A stretch of 64,000 nt of DNA from CAYUVF01 sp964448045 (lineage in GTDB: Bacteria; Bacteroidota; Rhodothermia; Rhodothermales; Salinibacteraceae), in assembly GCA_964448045.1 (NCBI GenBank), contig CAYUVF010000008.1, positions 31,522 through 95,521 on the forward strand, read 5' to 3'. The position numbers and the translations under genes were made by a program. The notes beneath the pieces are model-generated. The model did no database searches. It was given only the letters and a program-made list of their open reading frames with translations, and had not been told where the DNA came from. Numbering within the stretch: the stretch's first letter is position 1; each line of letters opens with the position of its first letter. Positions 9,052 through 16,173 of the stretch are shown here, piece after piece.

Positions 9052-9188
9052 GCGGCCGGACCTCTTCAGCGGCCTCAGCCTGATTCCAGCCCTTGTCTAA
9101 CCAGCGGTTTATGTTCACCCAGCCCCTTGCAGTCCGCAGGTGATCAGCACACCATTCCTTCCATCACAATAATCAAACAGAGGTTGCT

Positions 9189-10130
9189 ATGAAGAAGCTC
9201 CTCGCTGTTCTCGCTACACTCCTCACCCTATCGGCAACCGACGCCCTTGCTCAGCGAGGCCCCGTGATCGATGTGCACCTTCACTCCTACACGGAGGTGC
9301 CGCCGGGGGTGAGCGCCGATTGGGCGGACCGTACGGACGCCCGAGCCCTCACGGCACCAGCGAGTGCCGAGGAGCACATGCAGGCGACGCTCGCCGAGAT
9401 GGACCGCTACAATGTCGTGCTCGCCGTTGTGAGCGGCCCCGAGGCGTCCATCCGCGCGTGGCAGGAGGCGGCTCCGGGCCGCTTTATCGGCGGGGCGTTT
9501 CTCGGTGAGGACGGGCTCCCCGAGCACTCGATCGATTCGCTGCGGGCGCTGGTCGAGGAAGGCACAATTGGCGTGCTTGGCGAGCTCGGCCTGCAGTACA
9601 GGGGGATTGCACCGGACGACCCGCGGCTGGATCCGTATTATGACTACCTGGAAGCCTCTGAAATTCCCTTTGCCCTCCACACCGGGTTGGGTCCGCCCGG
9701 AAGCCCGCACTCCTTCGCGCCAGAGTTCCGCGTCACGCTCGGACGCCCGACGCTGTTTGAGCCGGTGATCGCTGCGCGCCCCGACCTCCGGGCCTACCTG
9801 ATGCACGCCGGGTGGCCCTACATCGACGAGATGAAAGCCATGATGTACATCTACCCCACCCTTTACGCCGACATCGGCGTGCTGGCGTGGGCGCTGACGC
9901 GGGAGGCGTTCTACAGCGCGCTGCGGGAGCTGGTAGAGGCGGGGTTCGGGGATCGGCTCCTCTTCGGGACCGACCAGATGCTCTGGCCCGGCGCGCTCGG
10001 GCTTGCCATCGAGACCGTGGAGGCGACCCCGTTTCTCTCCGACGAGCAGAAGCGGGCGATCCTGTACGACAACGCCGCACGCTTCCTGCGGCTCAGCGAC
10101 GAGACCATTGCGCGGCACCATGGGGAGTAG
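9189..10130 (+). CDS. Exported amidohydrolase (amidohydrolase 2 family)
   Basis: 313 aa with a Sec signal peptide (MKKLLAVLATLLTLSATDALAQ). The mature protein starts with the metal-binding HxH motif (VIDVHLHSY) and carries ALHTGLG, YLMHAGWPYIDE and LLFGTDQMLW. These are the His and Asp ligands of a TIM-barrel amidohydrolase of the decarboxylase/hydrolase subgroup. Periplasmic localisation is unusual for this family and points to breakdown of an external compound. It follows the Tat cupin gene by 137 bp and precedes the SnoaL-like exported protein, suggesting a small catabolic or detoxifying set. The actual reaction is not inferable. Confidence 0.85.
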   Translation: MKKLLAVLATLLTLSATDALAQRGPVIDVHLHSYTEVPPGVSADWADRTDARALTAPASAEEHMQATLAEMDRYNVVLAVVSGPEASIRAWQEAAPGRFIGGAFLGEDGLPEHSIDSLRALVEEGTIGVLGELGLQYRGIAPDDPRLDPYYDYLEASEIPFALHTGLGPPGSPHSFAPEFRVTLGRPTLFEPVIAARPDLRAYLMHAGWPYIDEMKAMMYIYPTLYADIGVLAWALTREAFYSALRELVEAGFGDRLLFGTDQMLWPGALGLAIETVEATPFLSDEQKRAILYDNAARFLRLSDETIARHHGE

Positions 10131-10244
10131 GCCGGTGAGCGAACGCAACATGAGTGCACTGATTCACCGACGCTCCGCTACAGGTACCTGTCGACCGAGC
10201 TGTTTCATTATCTGACCTTGCCAAACTTGATATCGGTTGATGCC

Positions 10245-10853
10245 ATGACCAAACACCTCACGCCGCTCGTCCTGCTCTTCAGCCTGACAATCGCGGCCTC
10301 TGCGCAGACGTCTGCAGCGCAAGAAGAAGCCACGTCGCTCGCGCCCGACACCGTAGCCCACTCGCTGGAAGACCGTAACAAAGCACAGGCCCGGGCCTTC
10401 TACGAGGACCTCTGGTTCTCCGGCCGTACGGACCGCTTCGACCGCTACGTCGCCGACGAGTACGTCGTGCATGACATTGGCGATCGAAAGAACGTGACCG
10501 AACCGGCTATTCGGCAGAAAGAGATCGCTGACTTTTTCCATGCACAGGGGGACATGACCGGCCGCATCGACTACCAAATTGCCGACGGCGATCTCGTTGC
10601 GACGCGCTGGCAGGCGCGGTTCGAGCCGTCCTCGCTCTGGATCCGGCTGCTGGGCGGGCGCGAGCAGATCCCCATCATCAACGTCTTCCGCTTCCGCGAC
10701 GGCAAGATCGTGGAGATCTGGAACCACCGGCACGACATTGACACGTGGCAGGGGAATATTCCCTTTGCGAAAGGGCTCGGCATCGGGCTGCTATTCGCCC
10801 TCTTCGGATGGGGCATTGCGTTCGTGCAGTGGCGGCGGAATCGAACCGCCTGA
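10245..10853 (+). CDS. Exported SnoaL/NTF2-like protein with a C-terminal membrane anchor
   Basis: 202 aa from the ATG at 10245; an upstream in-frame start at 10218 is less likely because it precedes the signal peptide. The hydrophobic leader is PLVLLFSLTIAASAQ. Residues 45-165 resemble a SnoaL-like polyketide-cyclase/NTF2 cone fold (AFYEDLWFSGRTDRFDRYVA, VFRFRDGKIVEIWNH). A final hydrophobic helix (GIGLLFALFGWGIAFVQW) ends in a basic tail, so the domain should be periplasmic and tethered to the inner membrane. It is the third exported protein in a row. No catalytic role can be assigned. Confidence 0.72.
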   Translation: MTKHLTPLVLLFSLTIAASAQTSAAQEEATSLAPDTVAHSLEDRNKAQARAFYEDLWFSGRTDRFDRYVADEYVVHDIGDRKNVTEPAIRQKEIADFFHAQGDMTGRIDYQIADGDLVATRWQARFEPSSLWIRLLGGREQIPIINVFRFRDGKIVEIWNHRHDIDTWQGNIPFAKGLGIGLLFALFGWGIAFVQWRRNRTA

Positions 10854-11074
10854 AACGGGGTCATGTGCTCAACACGGTCCGGTAGCTAATGAGACAAGAG
10901 ACTACCCGTCCCAAACCGACCCTCCGTTTCCCATCCTTCTGTGTCTCCTCCTCGGCGCATGCAGCGATCCACACCCCGCCGACCCCGATCCGGTCGATGC
11001 GCTCGCATTCAAGTTTCGGTGAACCAGAAACTTTTCGCCCGTCATTGGTTCTATTGATCCCTGTGGTCGGATGG

Positions 11075-11104
11075 TTGACATATGCTCGTCGCCTTTCGTA
11101 CCTT
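11075..11104 (+). promoter_or_regulatory. Promoter of tRNA-Val
   Basis: A perfect TTGACA at 11075-11080, an 18-bp spacer and TACCTT at 11099-11104 place a start roughly ten bases before the mature tRNA. Read as a Bacteroidota box, TTG and TACCTTAG are 21 bp apart. Confidence 0.6.
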
Positions 11105-11120
11105 AGCTGATCCCGAACTG

Positions 11121-11194
11121 GGGTCCATAGCTCAGTTGGTTAGAGCGCTACGTTGACATCGTAGAGGTCAGTGGTTCGAATCCACTTGGACCCA
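11121..11194 (+). tRNA. tRNA-Val (anticodon GAC)
   Basis: 74 nt folding into a complete cloverleaf. The acceptor GGGTCCA pairs with TGGACCC, the D-arm is GCTC/GAGC, the anticodon stem CTACG/CGTAG encloses loop TTGACAT, and the T-arm is AGTGG-TTCGAAT-CCACT. The anticodon GAC reads GUC/GUU valine codons. CCA is not encoded. A run of six T follows directly and may help termination. Confidence 0.97.
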
Positions 11195-11270
11195 CTTTTT
11201 TGCACCGCCGCACCGCTCATGTTTGTGCTTGCCGCCTACATTCGGTCGCTCACGCGAACGCCGACGCGGG

Positions 11271-11380
11271 CGGGCGGATGCAGATGATAAATGCACGATT
11301 CCACGATGCGGGGCGCCGATGCGCGCATCCGCCCGACCCCAATTGTTGAAAGCGCTCTGTCCCCCGCGATGGAGCGCTTT
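11271..11380 (+). promoter_or_regulatory. Structured 5' leader of thrS with a terminator-like hairpin
   Basis: Two perfect inverted repeats lie between tRNA-Val and thrS. CGGGCGGATGC (11271-11281) pairs with GCATCCGCCCG (11325-11335) around a 43-nt loop. AAAGCGCTC (11349-11357) pairs with GAGCGCTTT (11372-11380) around a 14-nt loop, with a T-rich start to the following sequence. The second hairpin ends 29 bp before the thrS ATG. This could be an attenuator or a ThrRS-binding operator (thrS is autoregulated by an RNA operator in E. coli), or only a weak terminator for the tRNA. Function is inference; the repeats are visible. Confidence 0.5.
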
Positions 11381-11409
11381 TCGTTTGTCGACCCACTCCG
11401 CTTCAACCC

Positions 11410-13383
11410 ATGGCTGACGTCCAAACTGACTCCGACCGTATCACCATCACCCTGCCGGATGGCTCACAGCGCACCTACGACGCCGGTACAACGGGCCGCG
11501 AAATCGCCGAAAGCATCGGGCCCGGCCTCGCCCGCGACGCGCTCGCCATCAAAGTCGATGGGGAGGTGCGCGACCTCGACCGGCCCATCACCTCCGACGC
11601 CGCCATCGCCATCCTGACGTGGAGCGACGACGAGGGCAAGGAGACCTTCTGGCACTCCTCGGCCCACCTGATGGCCGAAGCGCTGCAGGCGCTCTATCCG
11701 GGCGTCAAATTCACCATCGGCCCGCCCATCGATCAGGGCTTCTACTACGACGTCGACCCGAACGGCCACCAGATCTCCTCGGATGACTTCGAGCAGATCG
11801 AGGCGAAGATGCAGGAGCTCGCCGCGCGCGACGTGCCCTACGAGCGGCGCGAGGTCAGCAAGGACGAAGCGATGGCGTACTACGAAGACGTTGGCAACGA
11901 GTACAAGCAGGAGCTGATCGAAGGACTCGACGAGGGCGACATCACCTTCTACGAGCAGGGCACATTCACCGACCTGTGCCGCGGGCCGCACATCCCGTCG
12001 ACCGGCCGCATCAAGTACCCGAAGCTGCTGAGCGTGGCCGGCGCGTACTGGCGCGGCGATGAAAACAACCCGCAGCTCACGCGCATCTACGGCATCAGCT
12101 TTCCCAAGCAGAAGCTGCTGGAGGAGTATCTGGAGCGGCGGCGCCTCGCTAAAGAGCGCGACCATCGCAAGCTCGGCAAAGAGCTCGGGCTGTTCACCTT
12201 CGACACCGAGAAGGTGGGTCCCGGCCTGCCGATGTGGCTGCCGAAGGGCGCCGTGCTCCGCGAGACGCTGCAGGACTTCCTCAAGGAGGAGCAGCTCAAG
12301 CGCGGCTACCGCCCCGTCGTGACCCCGCACATCGGGCGGCTCGATCTCTACCGCACGAGCGGGCACTACCCCTACTACAAGGAGAGCCAGTTCCCGCCGA
12401 TGCTCTACGACGAGGACGAGGCCGAGGAAGATGGCTACCTCCTCAAGCCAATGAACTGCCCGCATCACGTCATGATTTACAAGGACGCGATGCACTCATA
12501 TCGCGACCTGCCGGTGCGGCTGGCCGAGTTCGGCACCGTGTACCGCCACGAGCAGAGCGGCGAGTTGGGCGGACTGACGCGCGTCCGCGGCTTTACGCAG
12601 GACGACGCCCACATCTTCTGCACGCCCGCGCAGGTGAAGGACGAGTTCAAGAACGTCATCGATCTGACGCTGAAGGTCCTCGGCGCACTCGACTTCGAAG
12701 ACTTCACCGCACAGATCTCCCTCCGCGATCCGTCGAACCAGGACAAGTACGTCGGCGACGAATCGGCGTGGGACCGGGCCGAGCAGGCCATCCGCGAGGC
12801 GACCGAGGAGATGGGGCTCGACGCGGTCGAAGAAGTGGGCGAGGCCGCGTTTTACGGCCCGAAGCTCGACTTCATGGTCGAAGATGCGCTCGGGCGGGCG
12901 TGGCAGCTCGGCACCGTGCAGCTCGACTACAACCTGCCGGAGCGCTTCGAGCTGGAATACGTCGACAAACACGACGAGCGCCAGCGGCCGGTGATGATCC
13001 ACCGCGCGCCCTTCGGCTCGCTGGAGCGCTTCATCGGCGTCCTGATCGAGCACTGCGGCGGCGACTTTCCGACGTGGCTGGCGCCGGAGCAGGTGCGCGT
13101 GCTGCCCATCGGCGACGACTTCAACGCCTACGCCCGCGAGGTCGCCAACAAGCTGCGCCTCGACGACATCCGCGCCGAAGTGGACGACAGCAACGAAACC
13201 GTCGGCTACAAAATCCGCGAGGCCGAGACGGACAAAGTGCCGTACATGCTCGTCGTCGGCGGGCGCGAGAAAGAAGCCGGTACCGTGGCCGTGCGCGCCC
13301 ACGGCGAAGGCCAGCAGGACGTGGTGCCCGTGGACGCGTTCATCGAGCATCTCCATGCCGAGATCGAGGCGGCTACAGCATAA
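11410..13383 (+). CDS. thrS: Threonyl-tRNA synthetase
   Basis: 657 aa, full length. It charges tRNA-Thr in the cytoplasm. Domains in order are a TGS domain (residues 9-68, ITLPDGSQRTYDAG), the editing domain (HSSAHLMAEALQALYPG; DLCRGPHIPSTG), the class II catalytic core (residues 270-540; LKPMNCPHHVMIYK with the zinc-binding Cys and His; FGTVYRHEQSGELGGLTRVR; MIHRAPFGSLERFIGVLIEH) and the C-terminal anticodon domain (PEQVRVLPIGDDF). There is no Shine-Dalgarno at the ATG. It heads a translation cluster (infC, rpmI, rplT, pheS, pheT) in the order found in many bacteria. Confidence 0.97.
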   Translation: MADVQTDSDRITITLPDGSQRTYDAGTTGREIAESIGPGLARDALAIKVDGEVRDLDRPITSDAAIAILTWSDDEGKETFWHSSAHLMAEALQALYPGVKFTIGPPIDQGFYYDVDPNGHQISSDDFEQIEAKMQELAARDVPYERREVSKDEAMAYYEDVGNEYKQELIEGLDEGDITFYEQGTFTDLCRGPHIPSTGRIKYPKLLSVAGAYWRGDENNPQLTRIYGISFPKQKLLEEYLERRRLAKERDHRKLGKELGLFTFDTEKVGPGLPMWLPKGAVLRETLQDFLKEEQLKRGYRPVVTPHIGRLDLYRTSGHYPYYKESQFPPMLYDEDEAEEDGYLLKPMNCPHHVMIYKDAMHSYRDLPVRLAEFGTVYRHEQSGELGGLTRVRGFTQDDAHIFCTPAQVKDEFKNVIDLTLKVLGALDFEDFTAQISLRDPSNQDKYVGDESAWDRAEQAIREATEEMGLDAVEEVGEAAFYGPKLDFMVEDALGRAWQLGTVQLDYNLPERFELEYVDKHDERQRPVMIHRAPFGSLERFIGVLIEHCGGDFPTWLAPEQVRVLPIGDDFNAYAREVANKLRLDDIRAEVDDSNETVGYKIREAETDKVPYMLVVGGREKEAGTVAVRAHGEGQQDVVPVDAFIEHLHAEIEAATA

Positions 13384-13445
13384 CTCCATCTACAGTCCGG
13401 GTGGAAACCTCGCAATCCGGCCTGCGTGTGAAATGAAGGCATATT

Positions 13446-13493
13446 ATGTCGCCGATTATCTACCAACAAACCGACGAAACCAGCTATCGCTAA
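13446..13493 (+). CDS. Possible short upstream ORF (15 codons) overlapping the infC start
   Basis: An ATG at 13446 opens MSPIIYQQTDETSYR and stops at TAA 13491-13493. The proposed infC start codon ATC (13486-13488) lies inside it in another frame, so terminating ribosomes would sit next to the infC start. This could couple or regulate infC translation. There is no homology to support it and the frame may be chance. Confidence 0.25.
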   Translation: MSPIIYQQTDETSYR

Positions 13494-14007
13494 CAAAGCC
13501 GAAAAAGTTCGCGTTAACCGAGAAATCACGGCCGACAAGGTTCGCGTCGTCGAGCCCGATGGGGAGCACGCCGTGGTATCTGTTGAAGATGCGTTGGATC
13601 GCGCGCGTGAGCACGACCTCGACCTCGTCGAGATCGCCCCGGACGCCGATCCGCCCGTCTGCAAGATCATCGACTACGGCAAGTACCGCTACAAGAAGCA
13701 GAAGAAGGAAAAGCGGCAGCGGAAGCGGTCGAAGCAGATGGAAATGAAGGAGCTCCGCTTCCGCCCGCGCACCGATAATCACGACTTCAATTTCAAGAAA
13801 GACCACGCCCGCCGTTTTCTGGAGAACGGTAACAAGGTCAAAGCCTACGTCCAGTTTCGCGGGCGCGACATCATGTACAAAGATCAGGGGATGGACCTGC
13901 TGCGCCGGCTGATCGAGGAGCTGCAGGATCTCGCCAAGATCGACCAGGCGCCCAAGATGGAAGGCCGCCGCATGATTACGATCCTGGCGCCCCACAAAAA
14001 CAAGTAG
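13486..14007 (+). CDS. infC: Translation initiation factor IF-3, non-AUG start
   Basis: 173 aa if started at ATC 13486. IF-3 binds the 30S subunit and enforces correct start-codon choice. The N-domain is VRVNREITADKVRVV..., then LDLVEIAPDADPPVCKIIDYGK. The basic linker (KKQKKEKRQRKRSK) and C-domain (KELRFRPRTDNHDFNFK, GNKVKAYVQFRGRDIM) follow. The first conventional start in frame, GTG 13573, would remove about 29 residues that align with the IF-3 N-domain. No ATG, GTG or TTG exists between the in-frame stop at 13429 and 13573. The start must therefore be a rare codon: ATC 13486 (preferred) or ATA 13441. Rare AUU starts on infC are known in other bacteria and let IF-3 repress itself. Confidence 0.9.
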   Translation: MANKAEKVRVNREITADKVRVVEPDGEHAVVSVEDALDRAREHDLDLVEIAPDADPPVCKIIDYGKYRYKKQKKEKRQRKRSKQMEMKELRFRPRTDNHDFNFKKDHARRFLENGNKVKAYVQFRGRDIMYKDQGMDLLRRLIEELQDLAKIDQAPKMEGRRMITILAPHKNK

Positions 14008-14021
14008 CACAACGGTCCCTC

Positions 14022-14083
14022 AAGGACGCCGAGCGCCGGAGGGCTGCAAAATTCACGGTCCCTTCGCTCCGGCGTCCTTTTTT
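14022..14083 (+). terminator. Terminator or attenuator between infC and rpmI
   Basis: AAGGACGCCGAGCG (14022-14035) pairs with CGCTCCGGCGTCCTT (14065-14079, one bulged base), and six T follow. It ends about 105 bp before rpmI. It can serve as a partial terminator, or as an attenuator for the ribosomal protein genes. Confidence 0.65.
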
Positions 14084-14187
14084 GTGGACCCTGCGGGCGG
14101 AACGCCCTCGCCCCTTTGCTCATACATGGGGACTCCATTGCGCCTTCAAGCCATCCTGCTAATTTAGACAACTGCGGGTGATTGCAT

Positions 14188-14382
14188 ATGCCCAAGATGA
14201 AATCCCACAGCGGCGCGAAGAAGCGCTTTAAAAAAACGGCCAACGGCAAAATCAAACGCCGCAAGGCCGGCAAAAGCCACATCCTGACCAAGAAGACGAC
14301 GAAGCGGAAGCGCAACCTGCGCAAGCCGACAACCGTCGACAAGGCGGATGCGAAGCGCATCAAGCGCATGTTGGACTGCTAA
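14188..14382 (+). CDS. rpmI: Large ribosomal subunit protein bL35
   Basis: 64 aa, highly basic. It opens with the signature MPKMKSHSGAKKRFKKTANG and contains RRKAGKSHILTKKTTKRKR, matching bL35. The ATG at 14188 was chosen; a TTG two codons upstream is in frame but splits the family N-terminus. A GGGTGA lies about 7-12 nt upstream. Neighbours infC and rplT give the classic IF3 operon order. Confidence 0.96.
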   Translation: MPKMKSHSGAKKRFKKTANGKIKRRKAGKSHILTKKTTKRKRNLRKPTTVDKADAKRIKRMLDC

Positions 14383-14394
14383 CGACGCCCCCGC

Positions 14395-14435
14395 ACGGGT
14401 CAGAGGCGTACGGCATGATTCCGCCTTTGACCCGT
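14395..14435 (+). promoter_or_regulatory. Long hairpin between rpmI and rplT
   Basis: ACGGGTCAGAGGCG (14395-14408) pairs over 14 bp (one G-U) with CGCCTTTGACCCGT (14422-14435) around a 13-nt loop. No T-run follows, so it is not a standard terminator. Candidate roles are an RNA processing site, mRNA stabiliser, or a site for L20 (which autoregulates this operon in other bacteria). Function is inference. Confidence 0.55.
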
Positions 14436-14515
14436 GAGGTACGTCTGGGCACCCCGCGCCTGCTCGACGTTTTATTGCGACACTGTTCCTCCTTCACTGT
14501 TAATCTGACTCTCTC

Positions 14516-14866
14516 ATGCCTCGCGCTACCAACAAGCCCGCAACCCGGCGGCGCCGCAAGAAAATCCTGAACATGGCCAAAGGCTATTGGGGCCGCCGCA
14601 GCAAGCTGTACCGTGTCGCCAAGCACGCGGTGGAGAAAGGGCTGCAGTACGCCTACCGGGATCGCCGCCAGCGCAAGCGCCATTTCCGCAAGCTCTGGAT
14701 TACGCGCATCAACGCCGCGGCGCGCCAGCACGACGTCAGCTACTCGCAGTTTATGGGCCAGTATCGGAAGTCGGATCTGGACCTCAACCGCAAGGCACTT
14801 GCCGACCTTGCCGTGAACGACTCGGATGCGTTCGAACAGGTCGTCCACCACGTGACCCACGTGTAG
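14516..14866 (+). CDS. rplT: Large ribosomal subunit protein bL20
   Basis: 116 aa, full length. It has the bL20 hallmarks: a basic N-terminus (PRATNKPATRRRRKKILNMA), then KGYWGRRSKLYRVAK, YAYRDRRQRKRHFRKLWITR and INAAARQHDVSYSQFM. It is an early assembly protein binding 23S rRNA and, in other bacteria, the repressor of its own operon. It lies 133 bp after rpmI with a long hairpin in the gap. A terminator-like structure follows at 14981. Confidence 0.97.
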   Translation: MPRATNKPATRRRRKKILNMAKGYWGRRSKLYRVAKHAVEKGLQYAYRDRRQRKRHFRKLWITRINAAARQHDVSYSQFMGQYRKSDLDLNRKALADLAVNDSDAFEQVVHHVTHV

Positions 14867-14883
14867 TCGCCCTCGCTGAGCGC

Positions 14884-14939
14884 TTGACGACCGCGCGGTC
14901 ATCCTATTCTTGTGTGCAGGGTGCGGCCCGCGCCGCACC
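14884..14939 (+). promoter_or_regulatory. Candidate pheS promoter and leader hairpin
   Basis: TTGACG (14884-14889) and TATTCTTG (14905-14912, close to the Bacteroidota TAnnTTTG box) are followed by a perfect 8-bp hairpin. GGTGCGGC (14920-14927) and GCCGCACC (14932-14939) enclose a CCGC tetraloop. The TTG-to-TA spacing of 18 is shorter than ideal. The hairpin is certain as sequence; promoter activity is tentative. Confidence 0.35.
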
Positions 14940-14980
14940 TGGCCGCAGGGGCACCGCGCTCCCACGTTCCCGGCTCCCGC

Positions 14981-15018
14981 ATCCCGCCCCCTGCCTTGCA
15001 GGCTCCGGCGGGATTTTT
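14981..15018 (+). terminator. Intrinsic terminator or attenuator just before pheS
   Basis: ATCCCGCC (14981-14988) pairs with GGCGGGAT (15007-15014), with an inner CTGC/GCAG, followed by a short T-run. It ends 28 bp before the pheS ATG. It may end the rplT transcript or attenuate pheST. No phenylalanine-rich leader peptide is visible. Confidence 0.6.
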
Positions 15019-15045
15019 GTTATCACCCGTGTCCGCTTCCACGCC

Positions 15046-16068
15046 ATGGCCCACTCTGTACAGACTGATCAGATTGACGCGCTGCGCGAGCAGATCGAAG
15101 CCGAATCCATCGAGAGCGAAGACGACGCCGAGGCCTTCCGGATCAAGTACCTCGGCCGCAAGCAGGGCGTCATCACCGAGCTGTTCGACCAGATCGGCGA
15201 CCTGCCGCCCGAAGAGCGACCCGAGTTCGGCCAGCGCGTCAACGCCCTCAAGACGCTCGCCGAGGAGCGCCTCGACGCCGCCCAGGCTCGCCTGAAGCGT
15301 GAGCAACAGGCCGGCCCCGCCGACATCGACCTCACGCTCCCCGGCCGCCGCGACTTCACCGGCTCGCTCCACCCGCTGACGCAGACACTCAACGACATCA
15401 AGCGGACGCTGGCGCAGTTCGGCTTCGTCGCCGTCGAAGGGCCCGAGATCGAAGCCGATTGGTACAACTTCACCGCGCTCAACTTCCCGCCCGACCACCC
15501 GGCGCGCGACATGCAGGACACCTTCTTCCTGAAGGAGGCGCCTGGCGACGAGCCCGCCGTGTTGCGGACGCACACGTCGCCGGTGCAGGTGCGCGTGATG
15601 GAACAGACCGATCCACCGGTGCGCGTGATGGTGCCGGGGCGCGTCTACCGCAACGAGGCCATCTCGTACAAATCGTACTGCCTGTTCCATCAGGTCGAGT
15701 TGCTGTACGTGGACGAGGGCGTCACTTTCGCCCAACTTAAGCAACTGCTCCACGCCTTCGCGCAGGCCATGTTTGGCGACAACGTGCGGCTGCGCTTCCG
15801 GCCCAGCTACTTCCCCTTCACCGAGCCCAGCGCCGAGGTCGACATCTGGTGGGCCGACGACAACGACCCCGATTCCGGCCAGTGGATGGAAATCCTCGGC
15901 TGCGGCATGGTGCACCCCAACGTGCTCGAGGCCGCAGGCGTCGACTCCGAGCAGTACACCGGCTACGCCGTCGGCATGGGCGTCGAGCGCATCGCCATGC
16001 TGCGCCACGGCATCGACGACATCCGGGTCTTCTACGAGAACGACGTGCGCTTCTTGAAGCAGTTTTGA
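15046..16068 (+). CDS. pheS: Phenylalanyl-tRNA synthetase, alpha subunit
   Basis: 340 aa from ATG 15046; the frame is open far upstream but that part overlaps rplT and is not homologous. The N-terminal coiled coil is about residues 1-85 (FRIKYLGRKQGVITELFDQI), and the class II catalytic core follows. Motifs include FTGSLHPLTQTLNDI, DTFFLKE, VLRTHTSPVQVRVM, GRVYRNEAISYKSYCLFHQVE, RFRPSYFPFTEPSAEVDIWW and AVGMGVERIAMLRHGIDDIR. It forms an alpha2-beta2 enzyme with PheT, encoded 105 bp downstream. Confidence 0.97.
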   Translation: MAHSVQTDQIDALREQIEAESIESEDDAEAFRIKYLGRKQGVITELFDQIGDLPPEERPEFGQRVNALKTLAEERLDAAQARLKREQQAGPADIDLTLPGRRDFTGSLHPLTQTLNDIKRTLAQFGFVAVEGPEIEADWYNFTALNFPPDHPARDMQDTFFLKEAPGDEPAVLRTHTSPVQVRVMEQTDPPVRVMVPGRVYRNEAISYKSYCLFHQVELLYVDEGVTFAQLKQLLHAFAQAMFGDNVRLRFRPSYFPFTEPSAEVDIWWADDNDPDSGQWMEILGCGMVHPNVLEAAGVDSEQYTGYAVGMGVERIAMLRHGIDDIRVFYENDVRFLKQF

Positions 16069-16173
16069 CGCCCGTTCGTTGTACGCTCACGGTGTTCGCT
16101 ATGGTGGGTTGTGGCCCGCCGGCACGTCCGCGACGCTATGGCAAACCACGAATCACAAACCCCTCGCAATTCG

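Noticed and set aside
13573..14007. infC starting at GTG 13573
   Set aside because: It cuts off the conserved RVNREI...KVRVV segment of the IF-3 N-domain.
14587..16068. pheS starting at 14587
   Set aside because: The extra 153 codons lie in another frame of rplT and the intergenic terminator region. Family similarity begins at ATG 15046.
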